Notes under the pieces: model-generated | The model's input: the letters and a program-made list of their open reading frames with translations, nothing else | Database searches by the model: none | Told to the model about the DNA's origin: nothing | Translations under genes and position numbers: made by a program | In this document: positions 10,971 through 21,100 of the stretch, piece after piece | How the letters are laid out: each line of letters starts with the position of its first letter | How positions within the stretch are numbered: position 1 is the first letter of the stretch | Assembly (NCBI RefSeq): GCF_010667645.1 | Contig: NZ_WHZV01000001.1 | Location: 140,606-204,605, forward strand | Source of the DNA: Bifidobacterium platyrrhinorum | Lineage (GTDB): Bacteria; Actinomycetota; Actinomycetes; Actinomycetales; Bifidobacteriaceae | Reading direction: 5' to 3' | DNA length: 64,000 nucleotides

Positions 10971-12278
10971 GTGAGCGAGATCGCCCAGACTGAGTTCAAC
11001 GACAAGACCAACATCAAGGTCGTCGGCGTAGGTGGTGCCGGCGGCAACGCCGTCAACCGCATGATCGCCGAAGGTCTGCAGAACGTTGAATTCCTTGCAG
11101 TCAACACCGATGCCAAGGACCTGCTGCGCTCCGAAGCGGACGTGAAGATCTCCCTGTCCGACCAGTCCAGCCGCGGCTTGGGCGCCGGCGCCGATCCTGA
11201 GAAGGGCGCCAAGGCCGCCCAGGACCACCAGTCCGACATCGAGGAGGCCCTCAAGGGCGCCGACATGGTGTTCGTCACCTGCGGCGAGGGCGGCGGCACC
11301 GGCACCGGCGCCAGCCCCATCGTCGCGCGCGCCGCGCACCAGCAGGGCGCGCTCACCATCGCGGTCGTCACCCGTCCGTTCTCGTTCGAAGGCCCCCAGC
11401 GCTCCGCGTCCGCCGAACTCGGCATCGACAACCTTCGCCAGGAGGTCGACGCGCTCATCGTCATCCCGAACGACCGCCTGCTCGAACTGTCCGACCGCTC
11501 CATCACGATCATGGACGCCTTCAAGACGGCCGATTCCGCGCTGCTGTCCGGCGTGCAGGGCATCACCGACCTGATCACCTCCAACTCCTACATCCACGTG
11601 GACTTCTCCGACGTCACCGCCATCCTGCGCGGCGCCGGCACCGCGCTGTTCGGCATCGGCTCCGCCCGCGGCGAGGACCGCGCCACCCAGGCCGCCGAGC
11701 TGGCCATCAGCTCCCCGCTGCTCGAGGAGAGCATCGAGGGCGCCCACGGCGCGCTCATCAACGTCGCCGGCCCCACCGACATCGGCCTGCAGGAGGCGTC
11801 CGCCGCCGTGGAGCTCGTGCGCAAGGCCATCCACCCCGAGGCCCAGATCATCTGGGGCCTCGCGCTCGACGACGCCTACGGCGACGAGGTGCGCGTCACC
11901 GTCATCGCGGCCGGATTCGACACCGCCAAGGAGGCCGCCATGAACGCCGCCTCCCAGCCGCTGACCGCGGCCCCCGTGCAGAACGCCGCCCCGGCCGTCC
12001 CCGCGGCCCCGGCCCAGCCGCAGCCCGCCCAGCCGGCTCCGAACGCCGCGCCGCAGCCGGCGCCCGGCGTGCAGCCCATCCAGCCGGTCCAGCCGCAGCC
12101 GGTCCAGCCGGAGACCCAGCAGACCCCGGTCCAGCCGGCCCCCGCGGCCCAGCCCGCATCGCCGTTCACCTTCGCCCCCGCGGGCGGCGCCACGCCGCAG
12201 CAGCCGTATCAGGAGTACCCGTACGCGCCCGACGCGAACGACCCGGGCGATCTCGACATCCCCGATTTCCTGCGCTGA
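10971..12278 (+). CDS. ftsZ: Cell division GTPase FtsZ
   Basis: A 435-residue tubulin homologue that polymerises into the division ring. The GTP-binding core shows VGVGGAGGNAVNRM near residues 16-29 and the tubulin signature GGGTGTG at 107-113, with the synergy-loop aspartate region in the second half. Residues about 325-420 form a Pro/Gln/Ala-rich linker with many PQPVQP-like units. The last residues, DLDIPDFLR, are the conserved C-terminal peptide bound by SepF and other anchors. The start is a GTG at 10971 with AGGAG 6 bases upstream; a TAGTCT element about 33 bases further up may be the -10. It heads the run ftsZ-sepF-yggT-divIVA, the usual end of the actinobacterial dcw cluster. Confidence 0.98.
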   Translation: MSEIAQTEFNDKTNIKVVGVGGAGGNAVNRMIAEGLQNVEFLAVNTDAKDLLRSEADVKISLSDQSSRGLGAGADPEKGAKAAQDHQSDIEEALKGADMVFVTCGEGGGTGTGASPIVARAAHQQGALTIAVVTRPFSFEGPQRSASAELGIDNLRQEVDALIVIPNDRLLELSDRSITIMDAFKTADSALLSGVQGITDLITSNSYIHVDFSDVTAILRGAGTALFGIGSARGEDRATQAAELAISSPLLEESIEGAHGALINVAGPTDIGLQEASAAVELVRKAIHPEAQIIWGLALDDAYGDEVRVTVIAAGFDTAKEAAMNAASQPLTAAPVQNAAPAVPAAPAQPQPAQPAPNAAPQPAPGVQPIQPVQPQPVQPETQQTPVQPAPAAQPASPFTFAPAGGATPQQPYQEYPYAPDANDPGDLDIPDFLR

Positions 12279-12320
12279 TCGTCGGACACCGACCGTTAGA
12301 CGAAAGAAAGGACCTCAGAC

Positions 12321-12833
12321 ATGGCTGGGTTCATGAAGAACGCGATGTCCTACCTCGGCATGTCCGACGTGGCCGAGAGCGACGACGACTTCAACGTCGA
12401 CGAGGAACCGGAGACCCCGGCCCCCGCGGGCCCGTCGTTCGATTCCGACCACACGGTGACGCCGATGCCCACCAAGCCCGCCGCGGCCGCCGCGGCGTCG
12501 CCGGCCCCGTCCGCGGCCACCGCCGGCCGTGGGCAGAACCCCTTCCAGGGCAGGCTCAGCCGCATCACCACCATCCATCCCAAGTCCTACGAGGACGCGC
12601 AGATGGTGGGGCGTGCGATCCGTGACGGCGTGCCCGTCGTGCTCAACCTCACCGGCGTGCCCGAGGCGATCGCGTACCGCATCGTGGACTTCTCGGCGGG
12701 CGTCGTCTTCGGCGTGCACGGCTCCATGGAGCGTGTCACCCCGCGCGTGTTCCTGCTCAGCCCCTCGCAGGTGAACATCAAGGTCGAGGAGCCGGCCGCC
12801 GCGAACACGGCGCGGGACCTGTTCGCCGACTGA
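12321..12833 (+). CDS. sepF: Cell division protein SepF
   Basis: A 170-residue SepF, the membrane anchor and cross-linker of FtsZ filaments in actinobacteria, which lack FtsA. The N-terminal MAGFMKNAMSYLGM is an amphipathic membrane-binding helix, residues about 20-75 are an acidic, Ala/Pro-rich linker, and residues about 80-165 form the compact SepF core with the hallmark YEDAQMVGRAIRDGVPVVLNL and DFSAGVVFGVHGSMERV. The start has AAAGGA about 9 bases upstream. It lies 42 bases downstream of ftsZ and is very likely co-transcribed with it; the FtsZ C-terminal tail is its expected binding partner. Confidence 0.96.
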   Translation: MAGFMKNAMSYLGMSDVAESDDDFNVDEEPETPAPAGPSFDSDHTVTPMPTKPAAAAAASPAPSAATAGRGQNPFQGRLSRITTIHPKSYEDAQMVGRAIRDGVPVVLNLTGVPEAIAYRIVDFSAGVVFGVHGSMERVTPRVFLLSPSQVNIKVEEPAAANTARDLFAD

Positions 12834-12877
12834 TCCCCTTTCCTTTTCGGCCGTCCCGTCTTCCCCGCGATGCGTTT

Positions 12878-12897
12878 CCCGCGGCGGTCGCCGCGGG
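12878..12897 (+). terminator. Hairpin after sepF
   Basis: A perfect 9-bp stem (12878-12886 with 12889-12897) with a 2-base spacer, 44 bases after the sepF stop. There is no T-run. With the separate -10-like element before yggT it suggests that the ftsZ-sepF transcript ends or is attenuated here. Confidence 0.45.
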
Positions 12898-12996
12898 GCA
12901 TGCGTTCCCGGAACGGCCATGGTTCTCCATGCGTCCCTTCGGCATCCCGCCGGAGGGACGCCGTTATGTCCGGAGCGAACGTTCCGCAAGTCTTGG

Positions 12997-13002
12997 TACG
13001 GT
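12997..13002 (+). promoter_or_regulatory. TACGGT -10-like element, leaderless start of yggT
   Basis: TACGGT ends 6 bases before the ATG at 13009. No ribosome site is visible, so a leaderless mRNA is the likeliest way to initiate here. No clear -35 was found. Confidence 0.35.
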
Positions 13003-13008
13003 GATGGC

Positions 13009-13290
13009 ATGCTGTTGCTCCTGCTCAAACGCATCCTCGACGGAATCATCGACGCCTACATCACCGTGCTGTTCGTCCGCATGATCCTCGACTGGGTGTC
13101 CGTCCTCGCGCCGCGCTGGTATCCGAGGGGCGTCGTCGCATGGCTCATCGACGTCGTCTACCGTCTCACCGAACCGCCGCTGCGTTGGCTCAGGAGGTAC
13201 ATCCCGCCGCTGCGTCTGGGAGCCGTGGCGTTCGACATGGGCTTCCTCGTCCTCTATTTCCTGCTTGTCGTGCTGCGCGCGCTCGTCTGA
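13009..13290 (+). CDS. YggT family membrane protein
   Basis: A 93-residue integral membrane protein of the YggT family. Two hydrophobic segments are visible, at about residues 3-25 (LLLLLKRILDGIIDAY) and about 70-92 (FDMGFLVLYFLLVVLRALV), separated by a conserved amphipathic region with RMILDWV and YRLTEPPLRWLRRYIPP. The gene always lies between sepF and divIVA in actinobacteria, and a role in division-site or envelope organisation is inferred from this neighbourhood, not shown. A longer frame from 12919 would add 30 residues that overlap the sepF hairpin region and do not resemble the family, so the ATG at 13009 was chosen. Confidence 0.88.
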   Translation: MLLLLLKRILDGIIDAYITVLFVRMILDWVSVLAPRWYPRGVVAWLIDVVYRLTEPPLRWLRRYIPPLRLGAVAFDMGFLVLYFLLVVLRALV

Positions 13291-13419
13291 ACCGGTCCGC
13301 GCCCGTCCGGACACGTTGCATAAACGCGGGAAAACTGCGTGAATGCTGGGGGTACGTGGTAAGGTCATGTGTTGATACCAACGTAAGCGAGGCACAGCCC
13401 CAAAGCGAGGTGTAGATTT

Positions 13420-14778
13420 ATGGCTCTGTTGACGCCTAAGGACATCAGGGAACGTACTTTCCAGACGGTGCGTTTCAAGGAAGGATATGACGTCGACGAG
13501 GTCGACGATTTCCTCGACCAGGTCACTGAGACCGTTGAAGCGCTCGGCAAGCAGGCCGTCGCCGGTCAGTCGACCCAGTCGCTGGGCCCGGACGTGACCG
13601 CCCTCAACAAGAAGATCTCCGAGCTGAACGCAACGGTGCAGCAGCTTCAGGGAGACAACGACAAGCTCAAGGCCGCCGCCCAGCAGGCCGCCGCGGGCGG
13701 CGACCAGGCGCAGGCCGTGGCCGCCAAGCTCGCCGAGGCCGAGGAGTCCAACCGCGCCCTCGCCTCCCAGAACGAGCAGCTCAAGGCCCAGGTGGACCAG
13801 CTGAACTCCCAGATCGACCAGCTCACCGCCCAGGCCGCCCAGGCCTCCGGCAACCAGGACGCCGTCGCCCAGCAGATCGCCGCCGTGCAGAAGGAGCGCG
13901 ACCAGTTCCGCGCACAGAGCGAGGATCTGGGACGCAAGCTCGCCGCCTTCCAGCAGCAGGCCGCCGGTCTGCAGCAGCAGGCGCAGCAGGTCCAGGAGCT
14001 CACCCGTCAGCTCGAGGAGTCCAAGAAGCGCGAGAACCAGCTGCGCGAGCAGGTCTCCAAGGTCGAGCCCGACACCGAGACCGGCTCCCTGCGCAAGATC
14101 GCCGGCGCCGCCGCCGGCGCGGGCAGCGAGCCCGAGCGCGCCACCGCCATGCTCACCCTGGCCATGCAGCTGCACGACCAGTATGTGGACAAGGGCAAGG
14201 CGAAGGCCAAGGAGATCACCGAGAAGAGCCAGAACGATTACAACAACCTGATCGGCAAGGCCAACGACTACTCCAACCGCACCCGCACCGAGGCCGACGA
14301 GTACAACAAGCGCGTCCACTCCGACGCCGACGAGTACGCGAAGCGCACCCGCTCCGACGCCGACGCCTACTCCGTCAAGACCCGCCAGGATGCGGAGACC
14401 TACCTCGGCACCAAGCACAACGAGGCCGACCAGTACGAGGCCGAGGTCCAGCGCCGCGCCGCCGAGTACGACCAGAAGGTCCGCGCCGCCGCCGACGAGT
14501 ACGGCAAGAAGACCCGTACCGCCGCCGACAACTACGGCGAGAAGACCCGCAACGAGGCCGAGGACTACGGCAAGAAGACCCGTACCGCCGCCGACGACTA
14601 CGCCAACCAGGTGCGCGAGAACCTCACCAACGAAGCGAAGGCCATCGAAGGCAACATCCAGGGCCTCAAGCAGTTCGAGACCGAGTACCGCGCCCGCCTC
14701 ACCGAGTTCCTCGGCCAGCTGGTCAACCAGGTGTCGGACAACAACACCTACAACCAGACCGAGCAGTCCGGCAACTGA
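13420..14778 (+). CDS. divIVA: DivIVA/Wag31 polar growth protein with a long repeat region
   Basis: A 452-residue coiled-coil protein. Residues 1-45 form the DivIVA membrane-binding domain (LTPKDIRERTFQTVRFKEGYDVDEVDDFLDQV). A long Gln/Ala-rich coiled coil follows at about 60-225. The C-terminal part, about 265-400, is a tandem array of roughly 11-residue units of the form (D/E)Y-x-x-(K/R)-(T/V)-R-x-(D/E)-A-(D/E), for example ADEYGKKTRTA and ADNYGEKTRNE, followed by a conserved NEAKAIEGNIQ segment. It marks curved membrane at poles and septa and recruits the peptidoglycan synthesis machinery. It is much longer than typical Wag31 (about 260 residues) because of the repeats. The ribosome site before the ATG at 13420 is weak. 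It lies downstream of yggT and ahead of lspA. Confidence 0.93.
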   Translation: MALLTPKDIRERTFQTVRFKEGYDVDEVDDFLDQVTETVEALGKQAVAGQSTQSLGPDVTALNKKISELNATVQQLQGDNDKLKAAAQQAAAGGDQAQAVAAKLAEAEESNRALASQNEQLKAQVDQLNSQIDQLTAQAAQASGNQDAVAQQIAAVQKERDQFRAQSEDLGRKLAAFQQQAAGLQQQAQQVQELTRQLEESKKRENQLREQVSKVEPDTETGSLRKIAGAAAGAGSEPERATAMLTLAMQLHDQYVDKGKAKAKEITEKSQNDYNNLIGKANDYSNRTRTEADEYNKRVHSDADEYAKRTRSDADAYSVKTRQDAETYLGTKHNEADQYEAEVQRRAAEYDQKVRAAADEYGKKTRTAADNYGEKTRNEAEDYGKKTRTAADDYANQVRENLTNEAKAIEGNIQGLKQFETEYRARLTEFLGQLVNQVSDNNTYNQTEQSGN

Positions 14779-14798
14779 CGGTAGGTCGACACCCCGGT

Positions 14799-15356
14799 AT
14801 GAACAAGGTTCACCATGGACGGCCGCGCGCTCGCGTGGCCGTCTTTGCATGTGTCGCGATCGTCGCCCTGGCCGCCGACCAGCTCACCAAACTGTGGGCG
14901 CTCGGCGCCCTGGGCGACGGCCGCACCGTCCGCGTGGTCCCCGGCCTGCTCTCGCTCACGCTGGTGCGCAACCCCGGAGCGTCCCTCGGGTTCGGTTCCG
15001 GCGCCACGTGGATGATCTCGTTGCTGGCCGTCGCCGCGTGCGTGGCCCTCGTGGCGCTCGCCGTGCGCACCGCGTCGATGGCGTGGTCCATCGCGTTCGC
15101 GTTGGCGTTCGCCGGCGCGCTCGGCAACCTCATCGACCGCGTCGTCTACGCGCAGGGCTTCCTCGACGGCAAGGTCGTCGACTTCCTCAACTACGGATGG
15201 TCGGTGGGCAACGTGGCCGACATCTTCCTCATGGTCGCGGGCGTCGCCATCGGCCTGATGATTCTGCTCAACGTGCCGTTCGGGGCGAAGGGCGCCTCCG
15301 CCGCGGGGAACGATGGGGCCCCGGGCGGGACCGGCGTGAAGGGCGAGTCGGCATGA
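14799..15356 (+). CDS. lspA: Lipoprotein signal peptidase
   Basis: A 185-residue polytopic membrane aspartyl protease that removes signal peptides from prolipoproteins. Four hydrophobic helices can be traced at about 14-34, 70-90, 96-112 and 135-157. The two catalytic aspartates are visible, D113 in GNLIDR and D141 in NVADIFL, as is the VRNPGASLGF region. The C-terminal tail after about residue 160 is Gly/Ala-rich and probably cytoplasmic. Its stop overlaps the ATG of the following pseudouridine synthase gene (ATGA), the standard lspA-rluD coupling. Confidence 0.95.
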   Translation: MNKVHHGRPRARVAVFACVAIVALAADQLTKLWALGALGDGRTVRVVPGLLSLTLVRNPGASLGFGSGATWMISLLAVAACVALVALAVRTASMAWSIAFALAFAGALGNLIDRVVYAQGFLDGKVVDFLNYGWSVGNVADIFLMVAGVAIGLMILLNVPFGAKGASAAGNDGAPGGTGVKGESA

Positions 15357-16312
15357 GCCGCCTGGCCCCGGCGCCCGATGCGCTGATAGGGAGGCGTTTT
15401 GACGTCGCCGTATCCAAGATGCTCGGCGTCTCGCGTTCCAAGGCGGCTGAACTCATCGACACCGGCCAGGCCAGGGTACTGGGTCGCGCCATCGCCAAAT
15501 CCGGCATCCTGCAGGCGGGGGAGACCGTCGAGTTCGATCTCGTGGAGGAACGCAAGGAGCCCGAGCCCATCGCCAACGACATGGCCGTCGTCTACGAGGA
15601 CGACGACGTGGTGGTGGTCGACAAGCCGGTCGGCGTCGCCGCCCACGCGTCCGTCGGATGGACCGGGCCGACGGTGCTCGGTTCGCTGCGGGACCGCGGC
15701 GTGCACATCACCTCGTACGGCGCGGCCGGCCGGGAGGGCATCGTCTCCCGCCTCGACGTGGGCACGAGCGGGCTCATGCTCGTGTGCAAGTCGGATCTCG
15801 CCTATGTGGAGATGCGCCGTCAGTTCGCCGAACACGAGGTCGTCAAGACCTACCATGCGCTCGTTCAGGGATCGCTCAAGCAGGACAAGGCCACCATCGA
15901 GGCGCCGATCGGGCGCGCGAAGGTGTCCGATTTCCGCTTCTGCGTCACCCCCGCAGGCAAGCCGGCCGTGACCCACTGGGACGTGATGGAGCGGTTCGGT
16001 TCGGAGGCCACGCTCGTATCCGTGAATCTGGAGACCGGGCGCACCCATCAGATCCGCGTGCACTTCTCCTCCATCGGCCACCCGCTCGCCGGGGACCACA
16101 TGTACGGCGCGAACCCGGTGCTGGCCGCCGAACTCGGTCTGGACCGGCAGTGGCTGCACGCCATGCAGCTCGAATTCCGCCATCCGCGCACCCGCATCTG
16201 GACGACCGTCACCTCGCATTATCCCGCCGATCTCGCCCACGCGCTGGGCGTGATGCGCACTCGTCACGCCGAGGACGCGGCCCGCGCGTCAGCCGCCGGC
16301 GACGCCGATTAG
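15353..16312 (+). CDS. rluD: RluA-family pseudouridine synthase (RluD-like)
   Basis: A 319-residue enzyme that isomerises uridines in rRNA to pseudouridine. An N-terminal S4 RNA-binding domain covers about residues 15-65 (RRFDVAVSKMLGVSRSKAAELIDTGQA). The catalytic domain has the diagnostic SRLDVGTSGLML with the nucleophilic Asp, preceded by VVDKPVGVAAHAS, and the later GRTHQIRVHFSSIGHPLAGD. The start ATG overlaps the lspA stop, so translation is coupled. The last 24 bases overlap the 3' end of the convergent small membrane protein gene. The exact rRNA target is inferred only from the lspA context typical of rluD. Confidence 0.92.
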   Translation: MSRLAPAPDALIGRRFDVAVSKMLGVSRSKAAELIDTGQARVLGRAIAKSGILQAGETVEFDLVEERKEPEPIANDMAVVYEDDDVVVVDKPVGVAAHASVGWTGPTVLGSLRDRGVHITSYGAAGREGIVSRLDVGTSGLMLVCKSDLAYVEMRRQFAEHEVVKTYHALVQGSLKQDKATIEAPIGRAKVSDFRFCVTPAGKPAVTHWDVMERFGSEATLVSVNLETGRTHQIRVHFSSIGHPLAGDHMYGANPVLAAELGLDRQWLHAMQLEFRHPRTRIWTTVTSHYPADLAHALGVMRTRHAEDAARASAAGDAD

Positions 16313-16672
16313 CGTCAGCGCCGCGAACGGCAGCAGCGTGCACGCGGCCACGGCCGACGCCACGGCCGCGCGCACGGCCACCGGTGCGCGGGCGCGTACG
16401 GATCGCGCCATCGAGGCCACGGCCATGCCCAGCGCGACCGTGGCGGCGGCCGGGGAACACATCAGCGATATCCCACCCGCCACCAAGGCCAGGACCAGCA
16501 TCGGATCGTCGCCGTGCAACGCCACGGTGCCCAGCAGCCCGGCGGCCAGCAGCGCCGCCGAGACGAGCGCCAGCGCCAATGCGGGCGTCGCGAACCCATC
16601 CGTCGGGGGAGAGGGACGTCCCGCATCCGGGGTTCCGGCAGGGGACGTGCCGAACGGTGGTGGTTCGGTCAT
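16289..16672 (-). CDS. Small proline-rich membrane protein, function unknown
   Basis: A 127-residue protein I cannot assign. Residues 1-28 are Pro/Gly/Thr-rich and polar. The rest is made of about three hydrophobic, Ala/Leu/Val-rich segments (about 30-50, 53-80 and 98-125), a layout like DUF4190-type proteins, but no diagnostic motif is present. The ATG at 16672 has a good AAGGAG site 8 bases upstream, which supports expression. The 3' end overlaps the convergent pseudouridine synthase gene by 24 bases. Confidence 0.65.
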   Translation of the reverse strand: MTEPPPFGTSPAGTPDAGRPSPPTDGFATPALALALVSAALLAAGLLGTVALHGDDPMLVLALVAGGISLMCSPAAATVALGMAVASMARSVRARAPVAVRAAVASAVAACTLLPFAALTLIGVAGG

Positions 16673-16850
16673 CGGAGTCTCCTTCGCGTCACGCCACGCG
16701 GTCCCGCCGCGTAGCGTCACGGTCCGGCGTGGCTCATCGTACGGGCGCGTCCATCACGGCGCCCTGGTCCCATCGTCGGCGATGACGGGCGCGGGATGCA
16801 ACCACGGCCGGGGGATGTGTACGGAGCTCCTCCCGCAAATCTTCACATGC

Positions 16851-17930
16851 TCACCTGGACGGCAGGTCCGTGCCCGCCGTACCGCCGTATTCGCGCGCGA
16901 GATGCTCGCCGGTGAGCCTCAGCCGTTCGCGCAGCGACGACGGTTCGAGGATCTCGATGCCGCGGCCGTCGGCGTACTGCAGGGCCCACCACAGGGTGGC
17001 ACGTTCGTTGGCGACGACGCGCACCTCGTATTCGGATTCGCCGGTGCGGGTCACGGACGCATCGTCGAACCAGTCGTAGAGGGGCTCGAGCGACCCGGTG
17101 ATGCGCATGCGGATCGGCACCGCCTCGCCGGTGACCGGGTAGGGGCGTTCGTTCATGTGCGCCACGACGTCGAACGGGGTGCCCGGCACGGCGCTGAAGC
17201 TGTCGAGGCTCCGCTCGAGCGTGTGGTCGGCGTCGCTCATCGTCAGGTCGCGTAGACGTTCGACGTGCAGGTAGGACAGGTCGTCGTACGGGTGCATGTG
17301 GCACACCAGGTAGTACATGTTGTTCTTGTACATGAGATGGTACGGGTCCGCATGGTATTCGCGCGCCGTGCCGTCGGCGTCGCGGCGGGGCACGAGTTCG
17401 CCGTCGATGTCGTACGTGCAATAGCGGAACGTGATGGCGCGCTCGTGGGCGATGGCGTCGTCGAGCAGCTCGATGGTGTTGAGGAACTCGGTGTTGTGGT
17501 TCCTCGGCGTGGACATCCTCCCCGGGCCGTACGGCCGGTCGGCCCGTCCCGCGAACGCATGGACCTTCGCCACGAGGTCGCGCAGGTAGTCGCCGTCCGA
17601 ACGGGAGAGCATGGCGCCGTCGGTGAGCAGGCGCATCTGCGCCGTGTCGAGGATCGGGTCGATGGTCCAGCCGGGGCGGGGGTCGGCGCTTTCCGCATGC
17701 GCGAGGTCGGCCCGGCCGATGCGCCGCACCCGCCGCCCGAACGGGGACATGGAGCCGAGCGTGCGCAGATGCCCGCGCACCGTCTTCTCGTTGACGTCCA
17801 GCGCCTCGGCGATCTCGGCCGCGGACAGGCCGTGCTCGCGGTCGGTGCGGGAATCGAGCAGTTCGAGGATCTCCACCACGATCTGCGCGGTCGAGGAGGC
17901 GGGCGTCTCCCGCCCCTTGGTTCGGGCCAT
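16851..17930 (-). CDS. WYL-domain transcriptional regulator
   Basis: A 359-residue regulator. The N-terminus (about 15-70) is a winged helix: VEILELLDSRTDREHGLSAAEIAEALDVNEKTVRGHLRTL. The middle and C-terminal parts form a WYL domain with HADPYHLMYKNNMYYLVCHMHPYDDLSYLHVERLRDL, the ligand-sensing fold often tied to nucleotide or nucleic-acid signals, followed by a WCX-like C-terminal extension with ERATLWWALQYADGRGIEILEPSSLRERL. Two adjacent starts are possible, GTG at 17933 and ATG at 17930; GGAAGGAA lies 7 bases before the ATG. It is divergent from dnaE, across about 175 bases, and has no other partner gene, so its target is unknown. Confidence 0.88.
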   Translation of the reverse strand: MARTKGRETPASSTAQIVVEILELLDSRTDREHGLSAAEIAEALDVNEKTVRGHLRTLGSMSPFGRRVRRIGRADLAHAESADPRPGWTIDPILDTAQMRLLTDGAMLSRSDGDYLRDLVAKVHAFAGRADRPYGPGRMSTPRNHNTEFLNTIELLDDAIAHERAITFRYCTYDIDGELVPRRDADGTAREYHADPYHLMYKNNMYYLVCHMHPYDDLSYLHVERLRDLTMSDADHTLERSLDSFSAVPGTPFDVVAHMNERPYPVTGEAVPIRMRITGSLEPLYDWFDDASVTRTGESEYEVRVVANERATLWWALQYADGRGIEILEPSSLRERLRLTGEHLAREYGGTAGTDLPSR

Positions 17931-18092
17931 CACGCGTTCCTTCCCATGGCGGACCGGATACGACTACCTGCGATTATAGGGAATCCGGCGGGTGCGGGAG
18001 GACGCCGCCGGGGCCCGTGGCGTTTCCGCGGAACGCCCCGCGGCACCGCGGGGACCGGGGAGGCCCGGCGAGGGAGTGAACAGGGCGTGCGG

Positions 18093-18098
18093 TAGTCT
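18093..18098 (+). promoter_or_regulatory. TAGTCT -10 element, leaderless start of dnaE
   Basis: TAGTCT ends 7 bases before the dnaE ATG at 18106 with no ribosome site between. The -35 region is not consensus. Confidence 0.5.
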
Positions 18099-18105
18099 GG
18101 TGGGC

Positions 18106-21100
18106 ATGGCAAATTCGGGAAACTTCGTGCACCTGCATAACCACACGCACTATTCGCTGCTCGATGGGGCGTCCAAGATCCCGGACCTGGCCAGGCACGC
18201 GGCCGAACTCGGCATGCCGGCCGTCGCCATCACCGACCACGGCAACATGCACGGTGCGTACGAGATGTACACGAACTGCGTGTCCGCCGGCGTCAAGCCG
18301 ATCATCGGCATCGAGGCGTACGTCACGCCGGAGACCGCCCGCCAGGACAAGTCCCGAGTGCACTGGGGCACCGAGGACCAGCGCCGCGACGACGTCTCCG
18401 GCGGCGGCCTGATCACGCACATGACCATGTGGGCGGAGAACGACGAAGGCCTCGTCAACCTCATCAAGGCGAGCTCCGTGGCGAACCTCGAAGGACGCGT
18501 CATGCGCTACCCGCGTATGGACAAGGAGGTGCTCGCCACCTATGCGAAGGGCGTGATCGCCTCCTCCGGGTGCCCGTCGGGCATCATCCAGACCAGGCTC
18601 AGGCTCGGCCAGTTCGACGAGGCGCTGCGCGCCGCCGGCGAGTTCCAGGACATCTTCGGCCGTGACAACTTCTACATCGAGCTCATGGACCACGGCCTGA
18701 AGATCGAGAGGGAGGTCACCTCCGGGCTGCTCGACATCGCGAAGAGGCTGGGCGCGCCGCTGCTGGCCACGAACGACTCCCACTACGTACGCGCCGAGGA
18801 CGCGGAGGCGCAGGACGCGATGCTGTGCATCAACTCCGGCTCGCACCTGGACGACCCGGACCGGTTCAAGTTCGACGGCACCGGCTACTACCTCAAGCCC
18901 GCCGAGGAGATGCGCGAGCTGTTCCGCGAGTTCCCCGAGGCGTGCGACAACACCATCGAGGTGGCGGAACGCTGCAACGTGATCTTCGACGACCACGAGG
19001 ACGGCGCGTTCATGCCGCAGTTCGACTGTCCCGAGGGATGGGACGAGGCGTCGCTGTTCCTCAAGAAGGTCGAGGAGGGCCTGGAGCGCCGCTACGAGGG
19101 CAACGTGCCGATCGAGGTGTCCAAGCAGGCCGACTACGAGTGCGGCGTGATCTGCCAGATGCAGTTCTGCGGCTACTTCCTGGTGGTCGCCGACTACATC
19201 CAGTGGGCCAAGGACCATGGCATCATGGTGGGGCCGGGCCGAGGCTCGGCGGCAGGCTCCATGGTCTCCTACGCGATGGGCATCACCGAGCTCGACCCGC
19301 TCAAGCACGGTCTGATCTTCGAGAGGTTCCTCAACCCGGAACGCGTGTCCCTGCCGGATATCGACGTCGACTTCGACCCGGACGGCCGCCTCGACGTCAT
19401 CGACTACTGCGGCGAGAAATACGGACGCGACAAGGTCGCCCAATGCGTGATCTACGGCGTCATCAAGACCAAGCAGGCGCTCAAGGACTCGGCGCGCATC
19501 ATGGGCTACGAGTTCGCCATGGGCGACAGGGTCACCAAGGCGCTGCCGCCGAGCAAGAACGGCAAGGACGCGTCGCTCAAGGAGATCTTCGACCCCACGT
19601 CCAAGCGGTACGCGGAGGCGCGCGAGTTCCGCGAGCTGTACGAGTCCGACCACGACGCGCACCAGATCATCGACAAGGCGAAGACCATCGAGGGCCTGAT
19701 CCGCCAGACCGGCGTGCACGCCTGCGCCACCATCATGGGAAGCGCGCCCATCACCGACACGTCGCCGCTGCTGGAACGCACCGACGGCACCGTGACCACC
19801 ACGTTCGAATACCATACGTGCGAGACGCTGGGCCTGGTCAAGATGGACTTCCTGGGCCTGTCCAACCTCACGGTCATCCAGGACACCCTGAAGAACATCG
19901 TGGCCAACGGCAAGGAGGCCATCGACTACACGAAGATCCCGCTCGACGACAAGGCCACATACGAGCTGCTGTCGCGCGGCGACACGCTCGGCGTCTTCCA
20001 GCTCGATTCCGACGGCATGCGCTCCCTGCTCAAGATGCTCAAGCCCGACAACTTCAACGACATCTCCGCACTGATCGCCCTGTACCGCCCCGGCCCGATG
20101 TCGATGGAATCGCACATCAACTACGCCAAGCGCAAGAACGGGCTGCAGAAGATCACCCCGATCCATCCGGAGCTCGACGAGCCGCTCAAGCAGGTGCTCG
20201 ATGAGACGTACGGCCTGATCATCTACCAGGAGCAGGTGCAGTCCGCGGCGCGCATCCTCGCCGGCTATTCGCTGGGCAAGGCCGACGTGCTGCGCCGAGC
20301 CATGGGCAAGAAGAAGCCCGAGGTGCTGGCCAAGGAGAAGATCCCGTTCTTCGCGGGCATGAAGGAGCACGGGTACTCGGAGGAGGCCGCGCAGGCCGTG
20401 TGGGACGTGCTGGTCCCGTTCTCCGGCTACGCGTTCAACAAGGCCCACTCCGCCGCCTACGGCCTGATCTCCTACTGGACCGCGTACCTCAAGACCCACT
20501 ACCCGGTCGAGTTCATGGCCGCGCTGCTGCAGGGCACGAAGGACAACAAGGACAAGACCGCCCTGTACCTGGGCGAGGCGAGGCGCATGGGCATCCAGGT
20601 GCTCTCTCCGGACGTCAACGAGTCGCAGTTCGCGTATTCGGCCGTCGGCGACGTCGTCCGCTTCGGCCTGGGCGCCATCCGCAACGTGGGCGACAAGGCG
20701 GTGGCCGACATCGTCGCCGAACGCGGCGGCGAGCACGGCAGGTTCGTCAACTTCATGGACTTCATCCGCCGCGTGCCGCTGACCGCGCTCAACAAGCGCC
20801 TCGTCGAATCGCTCATCAAGGCCGGCGCGTTCGACTCCATCGACCCGAACCGCCGCGCCCTGTTCCAGATCCACGAGACCGCCATCGATTCGGTCGTGGG
20901 CCTGAAGCGCAAACAGGCGGAGGGCCAGTTCGACCTGTTCTCCGACGACGAGGACGGCGGCGCGGAGGCGATGGGTGACGCGTCCGTCACCGTGCCCGAC
21001 GTGGAGGAGTGGGACAAGAAGACCAAGCTCAACTTCGAACGCGAGATGCTCGGCCTGTACGTGTCCGATCACCCGCTCTCCGGCATGACCGCCGTGCTCG

